A DNA stretch of 64,000 nt from assembly GCF_021134715.1 (NCBI RefSeq), contig NC_060025.1:1736001-1800000 (forward strand), read 5' to 3'. The translations under genes and the position numbers were made by a program. Source of the stretch: Daphnia pulex. Taxonomy: Eukaryota > Arthropoda > Branchiopoda > Diplostraca > Daphniidae. Positions 25,085 through 36,070 of this stretch are shown here, one piece after another. Each line of letters starts with the position of its first letter. Within the stretch, counting starts at the first letter, position 1. The notes beneath the pieces are model-generated. The model was not told the origin of the DNA, ran no database searches, and worked only from the letters and a program-made list of their open reading frames with translations.

Positions 25085-26015
25085 GTAAGTTATTTTAATT
25101 ATTTATTTTTGCTAATCAAAATTGTCATTTTAACATTGATCGATTTGATGGATTCGATTTTTTAAAATTTCTATTCATTGAAAATGTTTAGAGGGGAAGC
25201 CCCTGCGGTATTGGTATATTGTACATTTTCTCGCGAAATGTTTTATTCATTTTTAAATTATGCACAAAGGTAATAAAAGTAAATAAGAGCTTGCGGAAAC
25301 TGTTTTTCTATTTGCGGCGCATGGGGGTAAATGCAAAATCAAATTGAATCAAAACTCGTCGACAAACGATGTTTGCTGGAAAAACAACAAAAAAAGGAGT
25401 TGATCAAACAAAATGTCGTTCTAATCTAATCTTTTCCCATCGTCAGGTCTCTCTCTCTCTCCGTTTTTTGAATTATCCAGCATTTTTCAGTGCATATGTT
25501 TGATGTACTATATTGCATTGATTAGAGAGCGAGCATTAGACACTCGAGGGTAGCTGCTATGTACGCTGCATTTCCTCTTTTAAAACTGCTCTCTAGACGC
25601 TATCACGAGATCTATAATTGATTTAAAGGCTGCTGCTGCCGCCGTATTTGATTATTTTGATGACAGGCGCCATTGCCTGATGGTTCCGATGTGGCGGAAG
25701 AGACGGGCAGAAATTGAAATGAGGATCGATCCTGTGTAAGGGAAAAAATCTAAAAATAAAATGCGTCGATTACGTCGAATGGAGTAAACTCGGCATTTGC
25801 ATAAACCGGAATTAGCATTATCGTTTCTCAGAAACTAATCGTAGTTTCGTGTAAAACTTGTCTCATTATTTTCATGTTGGACCGCGCTTCGTTGACGTAC
25901 GTCAAAGTCGATCGAGTTGGACCGATAAGTTGGAATAGAAGAAGAAGACGCTGGCGCCGTTTGAGCGCATGTTGCATCAAAGACTGTTGCTTCAACAGTC
26001 ACCGTCGTCGTGGCG

Positions 26016-27822
26016 ATGAATTTCAGTAGCGATCGAAGAGTTGGTGAAGCGGAAAAACTGATGATGGAAGCAGCAGTCGATTGGCTGATGCAAGTTCTCG
26101 ATCGAAACACGAGCGGAATCCATCCTAATGAATCCACTTTGCTGGTGGAGGGCGATGATGACGATCCATTTTGGAGCCAAGAACAGCTGATTCTCATTGA
26201 GAATTTCCCCGCAAACGCATTCGTCGTTATGGGCTTGATTGTCTCAATCATCGGCATCTTCGGGCTTGTTGCCAATGGAATGGTCCTCTTCATCTTTTCC
26301 AGGTATAATTCAATTATCTTTTTATCTATTTCCCTTTGAAGTTTCCCGGCTTTCCTTGGGCGACGGATCTTGTATATTTGCCGCCTTTACTGGCCCTTAC
26401 CTATCAATGGCTGACTATTTCCTTTTAATTTATTACATTTATAATAAAAGATTAGCCCAGCTTCTTCTAATCTCTCCAATTTAATTCGTGTTTTTAAATG
26501 TTTCAAGATTCAAACGACTCCGATCACCTCCAGTTAATACGTTCATCATCAATTTGGCGTTCAGCGACATGTTGTCGTCGATCCTTCACTCTATGGCCGC
26601 CTATTCGAATTTCAACGGCCGCTGGGCGTTCGGTCGTCTGGGCTGCAAACTCTACGCCATGGGCATCACTTGCTTCGGACTGGTCTCCATTTTAACGTTC
26701 AGCGCCATCGCTTGCGAACGGTGTCTAGTCATCGGTGTGGCCAGCAGTCGCTTTAAGGTGAGCCGATCGCAGGCCAAAAAGGCCTGCTGTTTCATATGGT
26801 TGCACTGCGCCGTTCTTGTGTCGATGCCTTTGTTCGGCTGGTCGTCCTACGTGCCGGAAGGGCTTTTGACGACCTGCTCCTGGGATTACAAGACACGGAC
26901 AGTGTCCAATCGGGCGTATTACGTCCTTCTCCTTTCCGCCGGATTCTTCCTTCCCTTGTTAGTCATCTTTGTCAGTTACGGTCGAATCATGTCGTCGGTC
27001 ATGTCGCAGGCCCGCCAGATGATCTGCATCAATTCACAGAACAGCGTCTTGCGCAAATTGCGACGTCAGACGGAAATCAGGACGGCCCAAATTGTTGTCA
27101 CGCTCATCCTCGTTTACCTGACGGCCTGGACGCCCTACGCCATCGTGACGCTCATCGGACAATTCGGCTCCAAAGATTACCAACTATCTCCAATGGCCAC
27201 GGCCATTCCGGCCTATTTCGCCAAAACGGCCGTGGTTTTGGATCCGCTGGTCTACGGATTTTCTCATCCGCACTTCCGGACATCTCTCAAGAATTACCTG
27301 TCCAATGTGTGCGGTTCCCGGAATCTGAAAATCGGCTCCGACATCCGGCCGCACAACCACAGTGGCGGAATGTCCAAGTGCAGCAGCAAAAGTTGGCCAG
27401 GCGGAATGCCCGGCAACAGCAGCTACCAGTCGCGCGGAATGACGGTTTATCCGACTAGCGCTTGTTGCGCTCTGCGTATCTGCGAGCCGCACAATTGCAC
27501 GCGGATGAATTCGTCCGCAGCTTCGGCTGTTGCTACAACTGGCGCCGATAATGGCCAGCGCCGGATGTTGCGCACTTTCCGCGAACTATCCCTACACGAC
27601 GTCCAGCAGCACGAAACGAGCTTTAATAATAAAACATCCAACTGTCGAAGACCTAGCGCCGCTACCACAATGGGCCGGCATCCATCCATCCGGCGGAATA
27701 GTCAGCAGACTCACCAAGCGGATCATCATTTATTCCGTCAGTTCAAGTACAAAGTTCGCAATGCCGAATTCCACAGCGAATGTTGTGGACCGTCGACTTT
27801 GGTAGTCGTCGGAGCTCATTGA
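26016..27822 (+). CDS. Arthropsin-like opsin, tandem copy 2
   Basis: Two coding exons (26016-26302, 26508-27822) encode 533 residues. I start at the ATG at 26016 because the frame upstream has no ATG before a stop at 25962. All landmarks of copy 1 are present: Lys335 in AYFAKTAVV, ERC at the end of helix 3, the r-type tyrosine, SYVPEG and the TTCSWDY disulphide loop, DPLVY and SHPHFR. The tail ends with the same FKYKVRNAEFHSEC block. The intron sits at the same place, after the FIFSR codon in helix 1, and its first bases resemble those of copy 1. Helices 6 and 7 are almost identical to copy 1 in DNA, while helices 3-5 and the tail have diverged. AATAAA lies at 27830. Likely a Gq-type light receptor of photoreceptor or brain cells; that role is inferred from the family. 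Confidence 0.85.
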
Positions 27823-29688
27823 AAATTTTAATAAAAACCCAACCCTAAATCTTATATAATTACATATCCATGTCATATGTTAAACCCCAAAAAATTGATT
27901 CGCAAATCATTTGGAGAAAATGTAAATACAATTGATTGAATTACAAAATGACGCAGCCTGCTGTGCAATACACACTAAGTTGTGCATAGATTATGCACAT
28001 AATAGAAAGTTTGAGACAGAGCGTTGGCTGGTATAGTTGAGAGCACTCTAATAATTATTACGTTCCACGTCCTTTTTCTGCTTGAGGATTCCCAGAGGTT
28101 CTAATTTAGAGAGACAACCATCCGAGTTCCGGCCCCCGATTCCTCGTACCACTTCTGTTGGAATATTGATTGCTCTTTGAGCGGAGCAGAACAGTATAAG
28201 GATTTCCTCGAATGATTAGCGCCACTTTCCCTGTGATATGTGACGTCATTTGAAACATCGGCTACTTGACTCAACCAGCAAGTGTTTGGCTCATCAAATC
28301 GGAAAGATGAAATCTTTTTTTTTTGTTGAACGTAAATGTAATTATTAATGGGAGAGAGATATAGACCTTATTGGCATTCCTAATGGGGCAATTACGAAGT
28401 TTGGATTGACGTACAGAGAGTTTCAGAGCAATTCAAACCCTAAAAAAAATGTTATTATACGAACTGAATTCAATGCATATGGAAGGAGGATATAGAGTAC
28501 GAATAGGAGTACTAATCCTTCTTCTTTGAATTACACTTCAAATAGTTCGATTGAACGTTTGCTGTTACAAGATATTATTGGCGGGAAGTTTATTCCCGAA
28601 AAGGATTTCCAGTGATGCCGGAAATATCAAAAGAAAATTCTCTGAATTTGAATACCGAATTGCAAGCCTTCTCTAAAAGTCTATAATTTTTGTCGTTGGT
28701 GCAAAAAATTTGAATAATGCGCGTGTTCGTGAATTTGTTGTGAATTCGTGAATTCCAAGTCGGGTTCATTTGCATATGACAAATGGCAAAACTGTCACTG
28801 ACGACTCGATTCTTTTAGCTAGTACTAGAATGTTTTGTATAATATACAAATTTGCTGGTTCAATATTATCACGCAAAATGTACACTGTACATGCATCACA
28901 CATTGTTTGAATGACGTAAGCAATTAATTCATCTCCGACAGAGGGCAAGAAGTTCGACTGTCATTTGTTTTAATCCTCGTTCACTTCATGTCGTCTAGTC
29001 CCTCATTCACGTCATTACACATTCAAGACTGTCGAGGACAATAATCTCTCCAGAGAAGCAGTCAGACTTAGTAAGAGAAGGTAATAATCTTTGATTTGTA
29101 TCAAGCCATATTGTTTAAGTCGTTAAATGTCCAACCAAACTAAGAAATTAATTTCCGAGTGTATCTTGGGGTGTCGTGATTCTCGACGTCTGATTGTCAA
29201 CATTGTATGTTAAAATTTAATCTCTGCCTTCAATGTAGTACTTGAAGCATGTAGAAAAGTGATTACTCTCTGTACCCTGAAGATCAAATTCTTTTTTTCC
29301 CATTACTTGTCATTGTTGTGGAAAGAGTGGGAGACGTCTTCACGTTCAGTTCAATTTCAATGCCCTCGTTGGTTTTCACGTGGTTTCCTTCAAAGCTGAG
29401 AAAAAAAAGGGGCGATCGATGACTGCTCGCTTTTAATGTAACCTGACGTAATATTGCATAACAGTAATTGCTATTTTAAAGTGGATAGTAAATTATGGTG
29501 AGTTGCCAAGAGTTTATCAGAATCGTTCAATTTTTTCTGCTGCCCAATTTGTTCTGAAGTCCCTTAAAAGGCACCCAATTGTGACCCTTATATAATCTTA
29601 ATTATTTCATTAAGAGGTAGTTATGTAGAAAATTTGATGTTTTTAAATGCACCATTTTGAATGATTCTTCTTTTTTTTATTTTAGATG
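27823..29688. other. Intergenic between arthropsin 2 and the snoRNA host locus
   Basis: Polyadenylation signal of the opsin at 27830-27835. Beyond it I see no gene; the 60-codon frames at 28590-28948 on the minus strand are not convincing. The stretch 28980-29090 may hold the start of the transcript that hosts the snoRNAs, with a possible donor at 29081 (GAGAAG then GTAATA), but this is weak. Confidence 0.45.
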
Positions 29689-29857
29689 ACTCAAATGAGA
29701 TATACCATTCAAGGATTGGTAATACCATTTGTGCTGGTATTCTACTTACTTTCTCCTACCTTCTATGGCTCAACCTTTTGTTTTGTTCATCGGACCTTAC
29801 CAGGAAGTCAACGGTCTAGGTAGGCCAACAACTTTTTCCCCCTTTTTATCATCTGCT

Positions 29858-29991
29858 ATCCTCAAATCTTGGCCATGGTGTTTGTTAAATTCAAGCATTG
29901 TGGAATGCAAAAGGAGGTATATTATCAAAAGTTGAAGTCTTCGATGCCATAGCCAGAACTGCTCTTGGGATCCTCTAGCTTCTGCACAATT
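29858..29991 (+). ncRNA. H/ACA-box snoRNA, copy 1
   Basis: About 134 nt with hairpin-hinge-hairpin-tail architecture. The 5' hairpin has a 4-bp lower stem (CCTC/GAGG), an internal loop and a 12-bp upper stem (CCATGGTGTTTG with CAAGCATTGTGG, including G-U pairs) closed by TTAAATT. The H box is ATATTA (29919-29924). The 3' hairpin closes with GTTGAAG/CTTCTGC. ACA is at 29986-29988, three nucleotides from the inferred 3' end. It lies inside a candidate intron. Its paralogue at 31193 keeps every element. H/ACA RNAs guide pseudouridylation with dyskerin; I could not assign a target. Confidence 0.75.
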
Positions 29992-31192
29992 TCAGTAATT
30001 GAATTCCTTGACTCTATGCCATTCAGCAGCTCTAGTGTCAATCGACACTTTATAATAAGACGAGCTTTCGTTATTTAAAATACGTGATGCATCCTTTTGA
30101 CATTTCAAAGTCATCTAAATATTCATATACCCATTTTCATGTTCTTTTGTTGTTTCATATTTTGTTACAGTGGTGGAATCCGTTGAAACGCTTCATTCAG
30201 AAACGAAGGTAGTTTAAAATCACTTTAGAACTTGTAAATTATTCTTTTTTACTTGTTAGTGTCCATAGCAACACGACTTGAAAATGCACAAAAAAATTAC
30301 TTGTGTGCATTATGTCTGTTTAGATTATCATCCCTCTTGAGTGGTTTTTTTTTTATTCTTTCCAGGAATTAGCTTTATTTGAATGTCGTGCGTCCAGCAG
30401 AACCCCTTTGTGGCGAATAGAATGAAAAGATCCACGTCCAATGTGATTCTCAAGACGTTGCCGTAGTTGGAGCAATGTAGGCGTGGTGAGAAGCACTGGT
30501 ATAAGAACACTTATTAAGAATTAAAGAGAAATCCGATACTGAGAATAGGATTTCTGTCGCCCACGATAGGTCAACAACAACTGGTATCAAATGGACACGT
30601 CTGAATAAACTTGCTATTCGTATACCCTTCTCGGGATTCATTTGTGCGCTAGCTGCACTCGACGAGTAGCCTACCGACCTTTTGGAAACGTGTGAGTAAC
30701 TTCATGATTCTATACAATAGCTACCCACGTGTTTCTTCTCCCGTTCCGACAGATACTACAGGTTCGTGAGTTATTGATTTTTCCTTTACTTTTTATTTGC
30801 TCTATTGCCGCTCAATAGATCCGCAGGACATTAATGTCTTTGAAGTGTGCAGAAGTGGTGTGCAGCTGTTGCTACGGGCTGTGTGGTTCGTTTTCCCATG
30901 TAGAGATAAAATGTTGCGAGTTCCCTTTTCTTTTAAGTGGCATTGAAGTTCTAGATTGGCGAATCAAAAACTGTAAAGCAGAAAAATTTACTTTCCTGAT
31001 TTTATCCAACAGACGAATGTCTGAAAATTCGAGCGACAATTCATGAGTTGTTAGCATTGCTTGTTTAACTGACATTCCTTTCTTTTTTAGGACAATTGCA
31101 TCCCGTCAAGTTGTCTGCAACTATTTTCAAGATGACAGTACTATTGCTCTTTCGTAGGTAATGTGCCTTATTTTAATTTCTTATTTATTGGT

Positions 31193-31325
31193 TTCCTCGA
31201 ATCTTGGCCTTGATGCTTGTTAAATTTAAGCGTCACGGAATGCAAAATTGAGGTAGATAATTGATTAGAAGTCTTCGATACCATAGCCATTACTGCTGTC
31301 GGGATCCTCTAGCTTCTGTACAATT
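31193..31325 (+). ncRNA. H/ACA-box snoRNA, copy 2
   Basis: Paralogue of 29858-29991. CCTC/GAGG lower stem, upper stem CCTTGATGCTTG with TAAGCGTCACGG (one mismatch, several changes compensated relative to copy 1) and the same TTAAATT loop. The H box is AGATAA (31255-31260) and ACA is at 31320-31322. The 3' hairpin is nearly identical to copy 1, including the internal-loop strands TCTTCGAT and GATCCTCTAG, so the 3' guide probably targets the same site. The 5' internal-loop strands are also similar. It lies in a separate candidate intron (31161-31348). Confidence 0.75.
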
Positions 31326-32440
31326 AATTTAATTTGGTTTTCTTAGAATGTTTCAATGGAGTGGGAGTTACTTGAGCTTGGTGTCAGGTGTCGGAGGAAT
31401 CTTCTGATTGCTTCTGATTTTTTCACACCATTGTCAGGTGTTTGTTGGGTAAGTTATATTCTAAAACTTAACAGTCTGATGAGAAAAGGTACTAGAGGGG
31501 CTGGAGGGGGCAAGTTTTACCTGTCAACTTTCTGTACGTTAGTCTCTCCCGAGAAACAGTAATAAGGGAGTCCGTTCAATATTTTTCTATTGTGATGGGG
31601 TTCGTGATAGTAGCCGAAAGTTGAGTAAAATTTCTCCGTTGGTTTAGGTAGGTCATATAGCTCCTACAGTCGCTGCTTTCATGATGTAATTACTTAAATA
31701 GGGCCATGTTCCATCCAAAAACTCTCCGCGAGTTTTATTGTCTTGACATCGTGTTTTACATAAGTAGGTGGTTACAAAATAAATTGGGCGGGTTACACGG
31801 TGTGCGTGATCCTTCTTGGTGAACTAATAAGTAAATTTTGTAAATTATTATGTGAATTGGAGAAACTGAAAAACATAACACCTACTACTGCGATTTGTTA
31901 ATTCACGACTCGTTAAAAGTAATTGGTCGAATTTTTAAGTTTGGTAAAATTCTCGCTGGGTGCGTTAGTTTAGTAAATATTTGCTACCGTCACTTGAATT
32001 AAAATTTTAACTAATTTAATTCTTGCTCTGGCATTAAGCACTGTTTAGCTTTGTCTTGTATAAATATTAAATTGTGTTAAATGAAAACTTTTCTGCTTTT
32101 ACACAGGTTGGCGTGTTCTGTAAAGTTTTGATGTATGCATTCGCCAAATTCAAGATCGCTGTTTACAGTGAAACCAATATGTGAGTTAAAACAAACAATT
32201 CTGTTTTAAGAGTAACATGATTAATATAACCATACCATCTTTCGGCTGAAGAATGATGAAATCTAATAATATGATTCAAATTTTCTTTAGAACAAATTTT
32301 TGTTTTTGTGTTTAGACAAGTAATTTGTGTCTCTAAAAATATTTAACGTTTACAGAAACCGACAGAATTGTGCGTCTCCAGGCGATCGCGACTTAAGGAG
32401 CAATACTGGGTTTGGTTATTATAAACTTGTCGCCATCCTA

Positions 32441-33650
32441 AGAAATCAATTATAAGAAATCAATTATTGTACCCGATATATAAACAATATCTAAACAAAA
32501 AATGTTAAATTGAAAAAGTTCAACTGGATTAAAATAGTGAAGCGAATTTCATTAATAAATATTCGTGATTTTGTTATTATTAAATGTTTTATTTGGGATA
32601 TTGTTTATCTTTTCCTTAGTACGATTATCAAGCGATTCGAGTTTAAACTTTCTCCCTTTAACCGACGAATAATCGACATGTCATATTGGTTAGGTAAAGT
32701 TGTGAAACAATGTTAATAGTTTATATGATTACTCAGTTACCATCCAATTAATTTTTTCACATCTAGGGCTGTTAGATACTAGTGAAGATTTATGTTAACT
32801 TACGGTGAATGGACGATATTCGATATCGATATCGAATAGACTGGATCCAGTCTCTTACTACAGGATTTTCTTACAGGTGAAATGCACTTTGATTAGCAAA
32901 TTAGGTAACGTGTTCTATTATTCATATCTAGTGCTGTTTTGTGTATTGGTCAATAGTCATTATATCTAATCGATGTGCCTTAATTATCCTTTAAACGAAT
33001 TCAAGAGATATTCCACTCTCGTCCACTCTTGAACCTTCCGCGAACACAACGATGCCGCTAATTAACTTTCTCTAACTAGGATGTGTGGCAACTGGAAAAC
33101 TACAGCGAAAATTTCAAGAAATTGTAAGTTGTTGGTTCGAAGTTTGGAATTAATAAAATATAAATTAACCATGTTTCTCAGCAGAATAGTCTACTGTCAG
33201 CTGAAAGACGGGGAAAGGTATCCAGAAGTTCATCATTCATGACAAGAGGCAGATCTATTAAAAGAAAATCAAATTTTCTGTACAAGAACTTTAGTGAACA
33301 TACGCAACTTTATACAGCTCATCAATTGCCGTTTCGTCGAAAGTAATTAATAGAATGAACAAAAGGGTGTCATTATTGCTTCGTAGGATTTCAGGTAAAG
33401 GTGATGTAGACTAGCATGACATTTAATTATCCTTTCTTGTTTACTTACAATAAGAGCAAAAAGCTATGGGATGGATTATAATCTGGGAGCAATTTTTGTT
33501 GTAATAAGCGTGCAGGTTGCAAGTGCAGGTTACAAGTTCCTTATCATTGTGTAATTCCATTGGTAAACATAAAACAATTAATTCAAGTATTTAATCGTTA
33601 CTGTATTTTGAGTTAGCTATAAATAATGTTATCGCGTAGAAAAATGTATC
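32441..33650. other. Intergenic, no gene recognised
   Basis: AT-rich DNA. The frame at 32510-32716 has no recognisable feature. A short tandem ATCGAT-type palindrome (GATATCGATATCG) lies near 32820-32835. Confidence 0.5.
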
Positions 33651-33722
33651 GGCTCAATGGTCTAGGGGTATGATTCTCGCTTTGGGTGCGAGAGGTCCCG
33701 GGTTCAAATCCCGGTTGAGCCC
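33651..33722 (+). tRNA. tRNA-Pro (UGG)
   Basis: 72-nt cloverleaf. Acceptor stem GGCTCAA/TTGAGCC, anticodon stem CTCGC/GCGAG with loop TTTGGGT (anticodon TGG), T arm with GGTTCAAATCC, discriminator C. Internal A box TGGTCTAGGGGTA and B box are intact, and a TTTTT terminator follows at about 33729. No intron. Confidence 0.97.
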
Positions 33723-34482
33723 AAATCTATTTTTACTTGTTTATTTTTTAAATTCCTGCTCATACGTTCGAAGTCATTATACGAAACTACAGCTAATTCA
33801 TATAATCGTTTTTGACAGTAAGGGTAAGATCAGTGATGCTTAGAAAAAGCCAGATAAAATTATTTAAAACTTAGACAAGAGTTTTTACTTTGTTGCATGT
33901 TTGTCTTGATTGATGCTTCCAGTTAAATGAACTAGCGAATTTAAAAATTCAAATGTTTTATCCGTTTAGTTATTCGTCAATGCGATTATGCTAAGCCTTT
34001 GTAAAATTGCATCTTAAGTTCTTAACCGGTCTTAAAAATAATAATAATAACACAAATAAAAAAGTAGGTCAACGGCAAGTGGCCCTTTTTTGAAGTGGGT
34101 TTTCTTTCCGTTTAGAAAGCGCAAGCCGTTTGGATAGTCCCATAAGCTCGTGTATAAAAACAATTAGAATAATTAACATTATTGATGAATCATGAATTCT
34201 TATAATATACATAATGTTTCCAAATGCCGAGTGTTTCGCCCCGTTATTTTGTTTTGTCCTTGTCTTTTCGCTCGAATCAGTCTGTAATTTACTGGTTTGT
34301 TTAAAGTTGAACGAAAATGGAATTTATCTTGTTCTCTATCGCTGTTAGGTCGTCTCCAATGTAAATTTCCCCCCTTTATTGTGTCTTTAATTTAAGTTTG
34401 GTTCGTGCAACGGTTGAAGAAATTCAATTATTTAACCATTGCTCACATTGTTTATACCTTAACTTTCATCCAAACATTCATC
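33723..34482. other. Spacer between tRNA-Pro genes
   Basis: AT-rich spacer with the Pol III terminator of the first tRNA. No gene recognised. Confidence 0.6.
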
Positions 34483-34554
34483 GGCTCGATGGTCTAGGGG
34501 TATGATTCTCGCTTAGGGTGCGAGAGGTCCCGGGTTCAAATCCCGGTCGAGCCC
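34483..34554 (+). tRNA. tRNA-Pro (AGG), copy 1
   Basis: 72-nt cloverleaf with acceptor GGCTCGA/TCGAGCC, anticodon loop TTAGGGT (AGG, read as IGG after editing) and intact A and B boxes. It differs from the UGG gene in the anticodon and in one acceptor pair (G-C for A-U), a compensated change. TTTTT follows about 10 nt downstream. Confidence 0.97.
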
Positions 34555-35513
34555 ACTGATGTTTTTATCTTTTACTTGCTACAATATTCAATGTAATTCA
34601 TTCTCATGTCAGTCATATTTGTTTAGGATCAGTACAGCTATTTTCATCAAGGAAGAGCTACACTAATGGTAAGCGCGTAGTATCACGGCCAAAGGATCTC
34701 TTTTTTCGTAACGTGCACCGTTTATCAGTCGATTCTTAAGACAATCCGCTGATTTTTCGTTATTAGTTATTTTTATGTTGAATCGATGATTTAGGAACTG
34801 GTAACATACAAGGATCCTGAAAAGCATTTAATTGAACGCATAATTATGTCGCTTACGTTGGTATTCCACATCAAACTCGCTCTACACTCAACAAGTGGTG
34901 ACTTTTCGTTCCTTTTTTTGTTCTTCTACTTAGGTTAATAAGAAACATTAAATTAGGGTCTAACGATTAACTACAACCATTTTCAAAACGTTTTTACGGA
35001 ATTTTCAATCATTTTACATGATACGCTTGGAGAACCGTGGAGAACTTAAAGTGCCTTGACAAAATAAGCAGCGCCATAGCTTGTTGCACATGTTCCATCT
35101 TTAATTTCTTTACATATACTTTACTTTGTTCGACTTTGTTACTTCTCTTCTTGTGATGAGAAATTCAGGTCATTTATAAAGAAAATTATGGAATAAGAAC
35201 ATTGGCATCATTTAAATTTTAAAGTGAAAGTTGCCTGTCAGCACTTGTGTATCAGTGGGAAATACAGAGAACAAGAGTAAACTGTCGTCTACTTTTGATT
35301 GCTGATTTTAGGCAAAACACACCTTTAGTCAATTTTGCAAGTATATTTTCCATTTTTCCGGATTTTGTGGTCGTAAGCCAGTTTCAATTGACGTTTTTAT
35401 CAGGAGCTGTAAATCATTGTAATTTATCCTAACAGTTCCGTAGTTCGACTATCATTGTTTTAAATTCTTCCCTGTGATTTGATTACATAATTACCATGAC
35501 ATCACCATTTATT
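34555..35513. other. Spacer between tRNA-Pro genes
   Basis: AT-rich spacer with no gene recognised; the short frame at 35247-35432 is not supported. Confidence 0.6.
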
Positions 35514-35585
35514 GGCTCGATGGTCTAGGGGTATGATTCTCGCTTAGGGTGCGAGAGGTCCCGGGTTCAAATCCCGGTCGAGCCC
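35514..35585 (+). tRNA. tRNA-Pro (AGG), copy 2
   Basis: Identical to the gene at 34483-34554 over its 72 nt, including anticodon AGG. Flanks are not similar beyond a few bases, so the duplication is old or flank-free. A TTTT terminator follows at about 35597. Confidence 0.97.
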
Positions 35586-35640
35586 AGAACAGTCTCTTTT
35601 AATGGTTTTTACGAAACATAAACATTACGCTATTAGCATT

Positions 35641-36070
35641 AGCGGAGAGGGCTTCCCATTTTCCGGTGGTCACATCTTAACACTAATGCCCACTGGATTC
35701 CGGTGGCCAATAGCACTTTTTGACACTAGCGCCCACTGGGTTCCAGTGGGCAATAGGCGCGATCGTCTTTGGAGTTCTAATGTCGCATACATAGGAATTT
35801 TATTTTTTACGTTAGGTTTTATTAAAAATATCCGACAAAAGAACTCCAGCACGACAGTAGAACTCCACTACGCGACCAGTACGTGACAATAGAACTCCAA
35901 TAAATTCTTGAATAAATTCTTTAATTATTTTCATGATCAATAATAGAACTACATTGAATTTTAAATATTTTAAATGTCCGACAATAGAACTCCAACGATT
36001 TTAAAACTATTTTCATGTCCGACAGTAGAACTCCATTGAATTTTAAATGTCTCAAATGTCCGACAATCCA
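35641..36070. repeat. Composite repeat: tandem hairpins plus CGACAnTAGAACTCC array
   Basis: Left part: two tandem units, 43 bp apart, each starting ACACTA and containing GCCCACTGG...CCAGTGGGC-type hairpins (35680 and 35723; arms perfect in the second). Right part: a motif CGACAnTAGAACTCCA occurs in degenerate form near 35834, 35852, 35884, 35977 and 36017, with one inverted copy near 35773 and a shared tail TTGAATTTTAAAT. This resembles the end structure of a foldback element or a decayed minisatellite; no coding capacity seen. Confidence 0.55.

Larger units (their letters stand above)
29689..32440 (+). ncRNA. Probable spliced non-coding snoRNA host gene
   Basis: A series of short segments bounded by good acceptors and donors can be read: about 29688-29819, 30172-30209, 30366 onward, 31091-31160, 31349-31448, 32108-32180 and from about 32357. 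They do not join into a sustained reading frame. Two introns (29820-30171 and 31161-31348) each contain one H/ACA snoRNA, one per intron, as in animal snoRNA host genes. The first segment could encode a short hydrophobic peptide (MTQMRYTIQGLV...), but joining it to the next segment runs into a stop quickly. Exon boundaries are approximate and expression is not shown. Confidence 0.4.

Noticed and set aside
19186-27822. Calling the opsins pteropsins (ciliary type)
   Set aside because: The helix 7 end SHPHFR, the Tyr at position 113 and the SYVPEG loop fit the r-type/arthropsin side better.
32230-32290. Possible C/D-box snoRNA (ATGATGA near 32252)
   Set aside because: No D box (CTGA) and no terminal stem at the right distance.
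35641-36070. CRISPR-like array
   Set aside because: Repeat units are degenerate, irregularly spaced and one is inverted, and the genome is eukaryotic.
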